Shown here: piece by piece, positions 57,946 through 64,000 of the stretch
How the letters are laid out: each line of letters begins with the position of its first letter
Numbering within the stretch: position 1 is the first letter of the stretch
DNA from: Micromonospora coerulea
GTDB lineage: Bacteria; Actinomycetota; Actinomycetes; Mycobacteriales; Micromonosporaceae
Direction of reading: 5' to 3'
Assembly: GCF_016598485.1 (NCBI RefSeq)
Contig: NZ_JAEMUW010000008.1
Span: 165,095 to 229,094 of the forward strand
Length of the DNA: 64,000 bases
Notes under the pieces: generated by a model
What the model saw: only the letters and a program-made list of their open reading frames with translations
Databases searched by the model: none
What the model was told of the DNA's origin: nothing
Made by a program: the position numbers and the translations under genes

Positions 57946-59187
57946 TCACGACAGCCGCCCGTCGAGCTTGCCAAGCGCCTGACGCATCGCATCGATGTTG
58001 GCGTGAGCGTAGACCTTGAGCGTGACCTTGACGTCGGCGTGCCGGGCGATGGCCTGGACGACGTGCGGCGGGACGCCCAGCTCCATCAGCAGCGAAACGA
58101 CGGTGTGCCGGAGATCGTGCAGGCGGACACCCGGCAGACCGGCGGTCTCCCGGAGCCGAGCGAACGAGCGGCTGAGGTTGGTGGGCTCCAGCGGGGTGCC
58201 CCGCTCCGAGGGGAAGACAAGATCATGGTCCTCCCAGACCTCGGCGAGCGCGGCACACTCCGCCTTCTGGCGTTCCTGGTGTTCGAGGAGAGCGAGCCAG
58301 GTGACCTCGGGCAGTGGCAACACGGCCTCGGAGTCCTCGGTCTTGGCGTCCAGGACGTGAAGCTTTCCGGCGACCCGTTGCACGGTTTGCTGCACCCGTA
58401 AGGTGCCCTCGTCCAGGTCGACGTCCGACCAGCGCAGCCCGACCAGCTCACCGCGCCGCAGCCCCATCGTGGCAGCCACGACGTAGAGGGCGTGGAGTCG
58501 ATGACCGGCGGCGGCAGCAAGGATCTTGCGTACCTGCTCGACGGAGAGCCCCTTGCCGACCTTGTAACGGGGCGAGGGAACGCGGACCAGCTTGGCGACG
58601 TTTCGCGACACCAGCTCTTCGCGCATGGCGTGTTGGAGGGCGTTGCGCAGCACCGCGTGCACGAACTGAATCTGGCGGGCGCTGGGGTAGTGCTGGCAGC
58701 ACCGACCGATCGAGCAGCAGCGCCGGTCGGCCGGGCGGATCTTGTCGAGGCCGTTGGTGCAGCAGAGACACTTATTGCGGAACCCGTCCATGAACGCCTT
58801 GACATGCTGAACCTGCAAGCCATCCAAGCGCTTTGTGCCGAGGGCCGGCACCAGATGCAGCCGCACGGCGCTCTCATACCCTCGGGCGGTGGTGGGCTTC
58901 AAGTCGCTGACGTACGCGGCCAGCCAGTAGGGCAGATAGTCGGCCAGCTTCCAGGCCCGATCAGGCACCGGTATGCCGCGCTGAGATCTGGACTTCAGGT
59001 CGACGAGCTTGCCATGGGCTTCCTCCCAGGTCGCTCCGTAGACGAACTTACGCTTGCGACTGCCGTCGGTGGTAAGGACGTATGCCTGTCCGACCCAGCG
59101 GCCGTCGCTGGCTCGCTGGTATATGGAGCCTTCGCCGTTGGGGTTACGCCGGGCGGCGGACTGTCGTTGCTTCGGTTCGTTAGGCAT
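57946..59187 (-). CDS. int: tyrosine recombinase (AICE integrase)
   Basis: A 413-residue site-specific recombinase that integrates and, with Xis, excises the element. An arm-binding N-terminus (NGEGSIYQRASDGRWVG) is followed by a SAM-like core-binding domain (about 80-200) and a catalytic domain with Arg244 (MGLRRGE), His357-x-x-Arg360 (HDLRH), His383 and Tyr393 (KVYAH). A seven-cysteine insertion (C140-C164, pattern CxCC...CC...CC) in the core-binding domain may bind zinc. ATG 59187 overlaps the xis stop (TGATG). Confidence 0.95.
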   Translation of the reverse strand: MPNEPKQRQSAARRNPNGEGSIYQRASDGRWVGQAYVLTTDGSRKRKFVYGATWEEAHGKLVDLKSRSQRGIPVPDRAWKLADYLPYWLAAYVSDLKPTTARGYESAVRLHLVPALGTKRLDGLQVQHVKAFMDGFRNKCLCCTNGLDKIRPADRRCCSIGRCCQHYPSARQIQFVHAVLRNALQHAMREELVSRNVAKLVRVPSPRYKVGKGLSVEQVRKILAAAAGHRLHALYVVAATMGLRRGELVGLRWSDVDLDEGTLRVQQTVQRVAGKLHVLDAKTEDSEAVLPLPEVTWLALLEHQERQKAECAALAEVWEDHDLVFPSERGTPLEPTNLSRSFARLRETAGLPGVRLHDLRHTVVSLLMELGVPPHVVQAIARHADVKVTLKVYAHANIDAMRQALGKLDGRLS

Positions 59188-59384
59188 CAGGCGGCTTCCT
59201 CGGTGAGTGTGGTGATGACTTCGTCGATGGCGGCGGCGGGGATGAGCCGGCGGCTGCCGACCTTGAAGGAGCGCAGCCGGCCGGAGCGGATGAGGTCGTA
59301 GACGAGCGAGCGGCCGATGCCGAGCGCTCGCGCGGCTTCCTCCACGCGCAGCACGCGAGGAGCGATCGGAGTGGGGGTGTCCAT
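59187..59384 (-). CDS. xis: excisionase (HTH_17 / MerR-like)
   Basis: A 65-residue protein with a winged helix-turn-helix of the excisionase type: VLRVEEAARALGIGRSLVYDLIRSGRLRSFKVGSRRLIP. It directs the integrase toward excision by bending DNA at the att site. ATG 59384 was chosen because the DNA-binding domain begins just after it. It is coupled to int by overlap and lies 31 bp after the rep stop. Confidence 0.93.
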   Translation of the reverse strand: MDTPTPIAPRVLRVEEAARALGIGRSLVYDLIRSGRLRSFKVGSRRLIPAAAIDEVITTLTEEAA

Positions 59385-59415
59385 CGAATGGCCTTCCTCG
59401 TGTGGCGGGAGGGGA

Positions 59416-61203
59416 TCAAGCGGCAGCCGGTACGCCGCCGGTCGGCATGGTGGCGAGTTCGTGGGCGAGCTCTTCGCGGCCGGTGGCTCGTCGTTCGCGG
59501 GCCATGGCGGCGGCGGTGTTGGCGAGCAGTGCGTCACCTGAGGTGTGCCAGCCGACGCCGGCGAAGGTGAGGGTGCCGACGATTAGCGTCGTACCGTCCT
59601 CGTCGAGGTGGTCGACGGTCCGGAGGGTGCCGGTGTGCTCGTCGGCCTGGTGGTGGTGTTCGTGGCGGCGGTAGGCGACGCGGATGTCCCGCAGGAGTTG
59701 AAAGGTCACCGAGTAGCGGCGGCCTTTGGTGAGGAAGTGGCCGCCGTAGCCGAGCATGTGGGCCCACCGCCGGAGCCGGGCGTATGGGTTGGTGGCCTGC
59801 GGCCGGTTGGCGGGTTGGGCGTCAAGGGCGGCTTGACGCTGGGCGACGCAGACGGGGCAGGCGGCGTAGCGGGTGTGGGCGCCGCAGTCGGAGCACTCCC
59901 AGCGGTCGACGAAGCCGGGCCGGAGCCGTAGGTCGCGGGGCCGCTCGGACAGGGGCACGGGTGTGCCGGTGGGTCGGCCGATGCGCCAGCAGGCGTCGAT
60001 GAGGCGGGCGGTGTGGTCGCCGTCGGGGTCCGCGTAGTCCCCGATGCTGTCGGCGGTCAGGCGGGTGGAGGTGTGCCCGGTGGCCTCGGTGCTCTTGGTG
60101 GCGTACTTGGCAAGGTAGCCGGCGACGAGGCTGTCGGTGACCTCTCCGGTTCCGCTGGTGTTGATGGGTTCCAGGTCGATCTGTTCTCCCCAGGCGATCG
60201 GCCAACCCTCTGGCCGGTCCGGGTGGGCAGGGGTGTGGAAGGTGACCTGTCGGGCGGCGTGCCGGAGCGCATCGACGAGGTCGTCGATGGTGAACCCGGC
60301 CGGTGGCGGGACGATGCCGTCGGGGTCCTGGCCGTTGACGCCGTCGAGGCGGGCGATGGCGTGGAAGTGCACCGCTCCGCGTGCTTGGAGTTCGGCGACC
60401 TTGCCCGGTGACAGCCGGACCGGCGGAACCTTGCGTGTCTTTCCCGACGCGGTGACGACGTCGACGCGGGGGATGCCCCGGCGGCGGGCGAGCTTGGCCA
60501 GGTAGCGTTCCGCGGCTTGTTTGGTGCGGTGCCACAGTTCGCCGGAGAAGATGTTCCAGACGACCTGGTGGTCGTGGTCGTAGCAGTCCAGACAGAGCGG
60601 ATGCCCGAGTACCGCGTCACCGGCTTCATGGCGTGCCCAGCAGACCGCCGGGCGGCCATGCTCGCAGAGGCCACCGTCGCGGCGGGCGTGGCACGGCTCG
60701 GCGCGGCAGTCGCAGCGGCGGCGGTTGCCGCAGGTGTGCCGCTTGACCACTCGGGCGTGCACGGTTCCGAACGAGGGTGCGGTGAAGGTGGCGAACACCG
60801 CCGGGTGCTGGGCGACGGTGTCGGGGACGCCCTTGCCGCCGATCAGGCCGGCGCGCAGGAGTTGGAAGGCGTCGCGCTGGTAGGTCTGGGCGCAGGACGG
60901 GCAGACGGTGGCCCGGCGGTTGCCGCAGGCGGTGTAGATCGTGGCGTCGGGCATGGCGTCGGTGTGCCGGGCGTCGAGGACACGGCCGGTGCCCTGCTCG
61001 ACGGTGAGCAGGCTGCCGGCGAGGCGGATGGGTCGGGTGCAGCCGGCGGCGGCGCGGACGTGTTCCAGCCAGCCGAAGTAGTCCGGCCGGGTGGCGCGTG
61101 CGAAGGCGGAGCCGGCGGCGGTGTAGCCGTAGACGATGGTGTCGGCGTTCGAGCCCACCCCCCGGGCCGAGGTCCGGGGGGTGAGGTCCAGCGTCGAGGC
61201 CAT
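59416..61203 (-). CDS. repSA: RepSA-like replication initiator
   Basis: A 595-residue initiator of the type that lets AICEs such as pSAM2 replicate by rolling circle after excision. Zinc-binding-like cysteine/histidine sets occupy about 93-210 (CGNRRATVCPSC, CGNRRRCDC, CLDCYD). A HUH-type metal motif HFHAIARLDG (279-288) and a downstream YLAKYATK with candidate nicking tyrosines Tyr363 and Tyr367 mark the relaxase-like core. ATG 61203 overlaps the stop of the upstream small gene. Nicking activity is inferred from family resemblance. Confidence 0.9.
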   Translation of the reverse strand: MASTLDLTPRTSARGVGSNADTIVYGYTAAGSAFARATRPDYFGWLEHVRAAAGCTRPIRLAGSLLTVEQGTGRVLDARHTDAMPDATIYTACGNRRATVCPSCAQTYQRDAFQLLRAGLIGGKGVPDTVAQHPAVFATFTAPSFGTVHARVVKRHTCGNRRRCDCRAEPCHARRDGGLCEHGRPAVCWARHEAGDAVLGHPLCLDCYDHDHQVVWNIFSGELWHRTKQAAERYLAKLARRRGIPRVDVVTASGKTRKVPPVRLSPGKVAELQARGAVHFHAIARLDGVNGQDPDGIVPPPAGFTIDDLVDALRHAARQVTFHTPAHPDRPEGWPIAWGEQIDLEPINTSGTGEVTDSLVAGYLAKYATKSTEATGHTSTRLTADSIGDYADPDGDHTARLIDACWRIGRPTGTPVPLSERPRDLRLRPGFVDRWECSDCGAHTRYAACPVCVAQRQAALDAQPANRPQATNPYARLRRWAHMLGYGGHFLTKGRRYSVTFQLLRDIRVAYRRHEHHHQADEHTGTLRTVDHLDEDGTTLIVGTLTFAGVGWHTSGDALLANTAAAMARERRATGREELAHELATMPTGGVPAAA

Positions 61204-61499
61204 CAGGCGGCGTCCTTGGTGGGACGCATGTGCTCGGGACCTTGGTAGCCGACGAAGGTGTTCGTGATGGTGCGTTCGGTGACGATGACCCGGCAGGCGC
61301 CGCATTGGCGTTTGGCCGGCTCGTGCCGACGGCAGGGGATCTGGGCGGTGGTGTTGCCGCAGCGGATGGTGACTGGTGCCCGGCAGGGTCCGCCGGGGAT
61401 GACGTCGACGAGGGTCCGTCGGGTGTCGAACGGGTGCGCGTCGGGGAAGGCGGGGCAGGTGTGGGTGACCTGCTCGATGTCGACGAGGTAGATGCTCAT
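61203..61499 (-). CDS. Cys-rich small AICE protein
   Basis: A 98-residue protein with five cysteines (CPAF, CRAP, CGNTT, CRRHE, CGACRV include six in total) arranged like a small zinc-binding domain, ending with a short polar tail (GPEHMRPTKDAA). No family function is known to me. It overlaps both neighbours (ATGA at each end), so it is made with Rep and the DUF2637 protein. A Rep accessory role is only a guess. Confidence 0.75.
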   Translation of the reverse strand: MSIYLVDIEQVTHTCPAFPDAHPFDTRRTLVDVIPGGPCRAPVTIRCGNTTAQIPCRRHEPAKRQCGACRVIVTERTITNTFVGYQGPEHMRPTKDAA

Positions 61500-62224
61500 C
61501 GGGCACCACCGCCAATAGTGGCGAGGAGTTGCCCGGCGACGGCCGGGGTGACGTCGAGCCGGTCGACCAGTTCGGCGGTGGTGATGGGGCGGCCGGTGGC
61601 TTGTTCGTGCTGCACGGCCGCGAAGCGGGCCGGGGGCAGTAGGTGGGCAGGGACGTCGACCGGTTCCGGGGCCGGCGTGGTGACAGGTTCCGGCTCGACG
61701 GCCGGGGTCGGTTCGGGGGTTGGGGTGATGGCGGCCGGGGGTTCCGGCGCGGTGGTGACCTGCTCGGCCACCTGGACGCGGATCGGCTCGGCCGGCTCAG
61801 CGGCCGGCAGGGTGTCCCCAGTGGTGACGGGTGTCGGGGCGAGGACCAGCTTGACCAGGGCCATGAACGCCAGGGCGGGGACGGCCGACAGGAGCCAGCC
61901 GGAGGGGCCGGGTTTGGCGACCGCCAACTGTGCGGCGAGGGACAGGCCGGCGGCGGCGATGAGCAGGGTCATCGGGTAGCCGATGGGAGCGCCGGTGCGG
62001 CGTAGGCGGCGGATGGTCAGTAGGGCGGCGATGGGGACGAGTTCGGAGATGACGGCGTTGGCCCAGCCGAACCACTCGCCCGTGCCGGCGGGCGAGTTGG
62101 CGAGGGTCCAGTCTTTGACGTGGGTGAAGGAGGCGGCTCCGGCGAAGCCGGCGACGGTGAGCAGGATGAGGACCAGGACGACACCTTCCACGCGGGTGCC
62201 GGTGCTGCGGTCAGTGCGCGGCAT
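61496..62224 (-). CDS. DUF2637 membrane protein (AICE spread-type protein)
   Basis: A 242-residue protein with four predicted membrane helices (about 14-36, 50-70, 80-100, 108-128), then a Pro/Glu/Thr-rich segment and a C-terminal helix-turn-helix-like stretch (PITTAELVDRLDVTPAVAGQLLATI). The helix region matches DUF2637, common in actinomycete plasmids and AICEs and thought to help spread DNA within mycelium. ATG 62224 overlaps the upstream gene by 14 bp. Confidence 0.85.
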   Translation of the reverse strand: MPRTDRSTGTRVEGVVLVLILLTVAGFAGAASFTHVKDWTLANSPAGTGEWFGWANAVISELVPIAALLTIRRLRRTGAPIGYPMTLLIAAAGLSLAAQLAVAKPGPSGWLLSAVPALAFMALVKLVLAPTPVTTGDTLPAAEPAEPIRVQVAEQVTTAPEPPAAITPTPEPTPAVEPEPVTTPAPEPVDVPAHLLPPARFAAVQHEQATGRPITTAELVDRLDVTPAVAGQLLATIGGGAR

Positions 62225-62507
62225 TGCCGGCCACCTCCCCGGCGGTGACGACGCGTTCTTCGGCGTCGAGGCCGGCGAGGCCGACGCGGATGGCGTTGCA
62301 GGTGGCGCAGTGCTGGCCGTCGGCGATGGTGCAGTCGGTGAGGTGTGCTTCGTGGATGATGCGGATGGATTCGGCGTAGTAGCCGGAAAGGAACCGTTCG
62401 AAGGACAGTGCGCCGCGGGCGGCGAAGTCACCGGCGATGGCGGTCACGGCGTAGCCGTCTGGGGTCATCCGCTCCTGAGCGGCGAGTTTCGTGAGGGCGG
62501 TGGTCAT
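62211..62507 (-). CDS. small AICE protein, hypothetical
   Basis: A 98-residue protein with a helical N-terminus and a central HxxC-x9-C-x2-C-like set (TDCTIADGQHCATC). A single zinc-binding knuckle is possible. No named family. It is coupled to its neighbours by overlap (start overlaps the RRQRL gene stop; stop overlaps DUF2637). Confidence 0.75.
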   Translation of the reverse strand: MTTALTKLAAQERMTPDGYAVTAIAGDFAARGALSFERFLSGYYAESIRIIHEAHLTDCTIADGQHCATCNAIRVGLAGLDAEERVVTAGEVAGNAAH

Positions 62508-62876
62508 TGGGCACCTCCGTGGCAGTCGAGGCAGCAGCCGTAGCGGCGGGGGATGTAGTAGGGCTGCACCAGCCCGCAGACGCGGCAGGTGCGGCGGAGC
62601 TTTGGCGATGGCCTCCCGCTGGGCGGGAGTGGCGATGCGTTTGGGTGCGGCGAGGTCGAGGCGGTAGAGGTAGGCGACGCGCTTGCCGCGCCGCCAGAGG
62701 ATCTGGGCGACCGGGTCATGCCCGCCCGGGCGGAGGCCGGCGGCGCGCAGCTGCCGGCGGGTGGCCAGGCCACCAGGGGCGGTCAGGTAGGGGAAGGTGG
62801 GGAACCCGAAGCGGGTGCCGGCCGGGTCGTAGAACTCGACAGCCAGGCCAGTGGTGGGTTCGGTGGTGGTGGTCAT
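62504..62876 (-). pseudogene. RRQRL-motif zinc-binding protein gene, frameshifted
   Basis: From ATG 62876 the frame encodes GGLATRRQLRAAGLRPGG and ILWRRGKRVAYLYRLDLA, typical of the AICE RRQRL-motif family. After QREAIAKA the expected zinc-binding end appears only in the next frame: KLRRTCRVCGLVQPYYIPRR then CCLDC to TGA 62504. One extra A in the run GCCAAAGCT (about 62606-62614) accounts for the shift. It is a broken gene, a sequencing error, or a programmed +1 shift. The overlap of both ends with neighbours shows the gene was once intact. Confidence 0.75.
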
Positions 62877-63172
62877 GGCTGGCCTCCCCAGCGCTGCTGG
62901 GCGGCCTGGCGGGAGATGCCGAGACGCTGGCCGATTTCGGCCCAGGAGTAGCCGAAGGCCCGCAGGCCGATCACGGCTTCCCCGATCGCGTCGTCGATGA
63001 CGCTGGAGAGGGCGACCAGATCGCGGAGGGCTTCCACATCGCCAGTGGCGACGCGGCGACCGTGGGCGCGGATGATGCGCCGAGCGAAGCCGGCGAAGGC
63101 GTCGTTCTCGACGACGTCCCGACGCCGCTGCCGGGGAAGGTTGGGCGTCAAGGCGTTCTTGACGGTGTTCAT
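62873..63172 (-). CDS. small helix-turn-helix protein of the AICE
   Basis: A 99-residue protein whose C-terminal third (RAFGYSWAEIGQRLGISRQAAQQRW) is a sigma-region-4-like helix-turn-helix, a DNA-binding element. The N-terminus is basic (NLPRQRRRDVV). It may regulate the element. Stop and start both overlap neighbouring genes. Confidence 0.82.
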   Translation of the reverse strand: MNTVKNALTPNLPRQRRRDVVENDAFAGFARRIIRAHGRRVATGDVEALRDLVALSSVIDDAIGEAVIGLRAFGYSWAEIGQRLGISRQAAQQRWGGQP

Positions 63173-63615
63173 CGCGTCTCACCTCCGGCGGTGCGGAGGG
63201 AGTCCCACTCGTCGGCAGCCGCCTCAAGGGCGGTGATGACCTGCTCGGCGCTGCGGGCGGGGTCGTCGTTCCAGGAGTAGGGCGAGGTGTGCTCGTCGAG
63301 CAGGTAGCCGTCCTCGTCGATGAAGAAGACCGGGGCGGTGGCGTCGAGGTAGTCGACGAACACGCCCAGGGCGGCGAGGTAGTCGGCGAGGGCGTCGGGG
63401 TCGAGGTGGGAGAAGTGCTCGACACGGTGGCCGGCGCAGGCGATGCCGATGGCCCCGGCGGCGCAGGCCGGCGGGGTCGGGTAGTCGGCGGGTTCGTAGA
63501 TGTCGTAGTAGCTGCCCTGGGTCCAGCCGTGCCGACGTAGGTAGAGGGCAGCCATCCGCAGCAGGTCAGCGGGTGTGGCCGATGCTGTGGTGGGTGGGTT
63601 TTGGGTAGCCTTCAT
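63169..63615 (-). CDS. DUF6197-like protein of the AICE
   Basis: A 148-residue soluble protein: LLRMAALYLRRHGWTQGSYYD, ACAAGAIGIAC, a mid-segment rich in Asp/Phe and the C-terminal SWNDDPARSAEQVITALEAAADEW, a pattern of the DUF6197 family common in actinomycete elements. Function unknown. ATG 63615 was chosen over GTG 63624, because the AAAGGA site lies 10 bases from the ATG and too close to the GTG. Confidence 0.75.
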   Translation of the reverse strand: MKATQNPPTTASATPADLLRMAALYLRRHGWTQGSYYDIYEPADYPTPPACAAGAIGIACAGHRVEHFSHLDPDALADYLAALGVFVDYLDATAPVFFIDEDGYLLDEHTSPYSWNDDPARSAEQVITALEAAADEWDSLRTAGGETR

Positions 63616-63701
63616 GGCAACCACGTCCTTTCGGGGGCTGTCGGTTGGTGGTCGGCAGGACCAGCTCTGCTGGCAGGCGAATCACTGGTCCTGTCGACCG
63701 G

Positions 63702-63911
63702 CTATCGGGCGCGTAGCCGCAGGTAGCGGCGGTGGCGGTTGTCGTCACCCGGTGCGCGGGTGGGTGCGGAGACGTAGACGAGTCGGCCGCTGCGGGCGAC
63801 GGCCTGGACGAGGGCGGCGATGTCCTCGGGACTGCCGGTGATCCACAGTTCGGTGAATTGCGCGGCCCGCTGGTTGCTGGCCTTGGCGTAGGCCCGTTCG
63901 CGGGTCGTCAT
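63702..63911 (-). CDS. small hypothetical AICE protein
   Basis: A 69-residue protein with a basic, helical N-terminus (TTRERAYAKASNQRAAQF) and a short strand-helix-strand core (LWITGSPEDIAALVQAVARSGRLVYVS). No family is recognised. ATG 63911 overlaps the stop of the next gene upstream (ATGA). An 86-bp gap to the DUF6197 gene is the largest in this series and could hold a promoter. Confidence 0.65.
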   Translation of the reverse strand: MTTRERAYAKASNQRAAQFTELWITGSPEDIAALVQAVARSGRLVYVSAPTRAPGDDNRHRRYLRLRAR

Positions 63912-64000
63912 GCCGCTAGCCCCAGTCCGGCGGGGGTGGTGAGTCCGCCGGGGCGGCGGGTCCAGGCGGCGTAGTCGGCAATGCCGGCGATCTGGGCATC
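63908..64000 (-). CDS. C-terminal end of an AICE gene cut by the window edge
   Basis: The last 30 codons, reading IAGIADYAAWTRRPGG to a stop overlapping the next start. Gene order in related elements suggests that an FtsK/SpoIIIE-like transfer gene could lie here or further out, but this fragment alone does not show its nature. Confidence 0.5.
   Translation of the reverse strand, partial: DAQIAGIADYAAWTRRPGGLTTPAGLGLAA

Larger units (their letters stand above)
57841..64000. mobile_element. left part of an actinomycete integrative and conjugative element (AICE)
   Basis: Starting at the tRNA-Thr 3' end, the minus strand carries int, xis, a RepSA-like initiator and a string of small genes typical of pSAM2-family elements. 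The FtsK-like transfer gene, further transfer genes and the second attachment site must lie beyond the window, so completeness cannot be judged. The exact left boundary is inferred. Confidence 0.85.

Noticed and set aside
63566..63748. 60-codon minus-strand frame between AICE genes
   Set aside because: It overlaps the DUF6197 start region in another frame, has a Thr/Pro-rich random composition and no coupling to neighbours.

Overview
The window reads as a chromosomal segment of a high-GC actinomycete, most likely Micromonospora or a close relative in the Micromonosporaceae. The evidence is the strong G/C third-position bias, many GTG starts, overlapping ATGA/GTGA stop-start junctions, the order panC-panD-(nadB-nadC)-coaX-lysS-lsr2-clpC also found in mycobacteria, and a genus-type short element between nadB and nadC. 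No rRNA gene or CRISPR array is visible. Genes are dense, and only three intergenic stretches exceed 300 bp.

Layout. 1-8.7 kb: a MidA-type methyltransferase, then cofactor synthesis (DUF2520 protein, panC, panD, nadB, nadC, coaX). 8.8-20.5 kb: information and stress genes (lysS, lsr2, clpC, mutY, an ACT-domain protein, peptide deformylase, disA, radA) with two secreted or lipid-anchored proteins. 20.6-24.6 kb: a compact putative phenolic-lipid locus (UbiA prenyltransferase, methyltransferase, acyl-CoA-dehydrogenase-like flavoprotein, type III polyketide synthase). 24.7-29.3 kb: carD-ispD-ispF plus membrane and TPR proteins. 29.4-39.7 kb: a dispersed tyrosine/homogentisate degradation region (hmgA, an unknown 288-residue protein, fahA, an aromatic/histidinol-phosphate aminotransferase, hppD and an Lrp-type regulator) interleaved with RDD membrane proteins, a PQQ-like propeller protein, SRPBCC and DUF397. 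39.7-52 kb: a second propeller protein, class I and class II fumarases around an AfsR-like regulator, an EamA exporter with a divergent CGNR regulator, and a secreted subtilase. 52-57.8 kb: IclR regulator, cysS, rlmB, an MsiK/UgpC-like ABC ATPase, and tRNA-Thr(TGT). 57.8-64.0 kb: one end of an actinomycete integrative and conjugative element (AICE, pSAM2 type) inserted at the tRNA-Thr. It carries int, xis, a RepSA-like initiator and a chain of small coupled genes, all on the minus strand, and runs off the window.

How the genes work together. PanC/PanD/CoaX feed coenzyme A, and NadB/NadC feed NAD (nadA is not in the window). The aminotransferase, HppD, HmgA and FahA form a route from tyrosine to fumarate and acetoacetate, and both fumarases can take the fumarate. 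The glutathione-dependent maleylacetoacetate isomerase expected between HmgA and FahA is not seen; an uncharacterised protein translationally coupled to FahA sits in that place. DisA and RadA form the usual c-di-AMP/DNA-repair pair. Ten starts lie exactly six bases after a NANNNT -10 box, which suggests much leaderless transcription.

Calls rest on reading motifs, lengths and gene order by eye. No database search, folding program or codon statistic was run.
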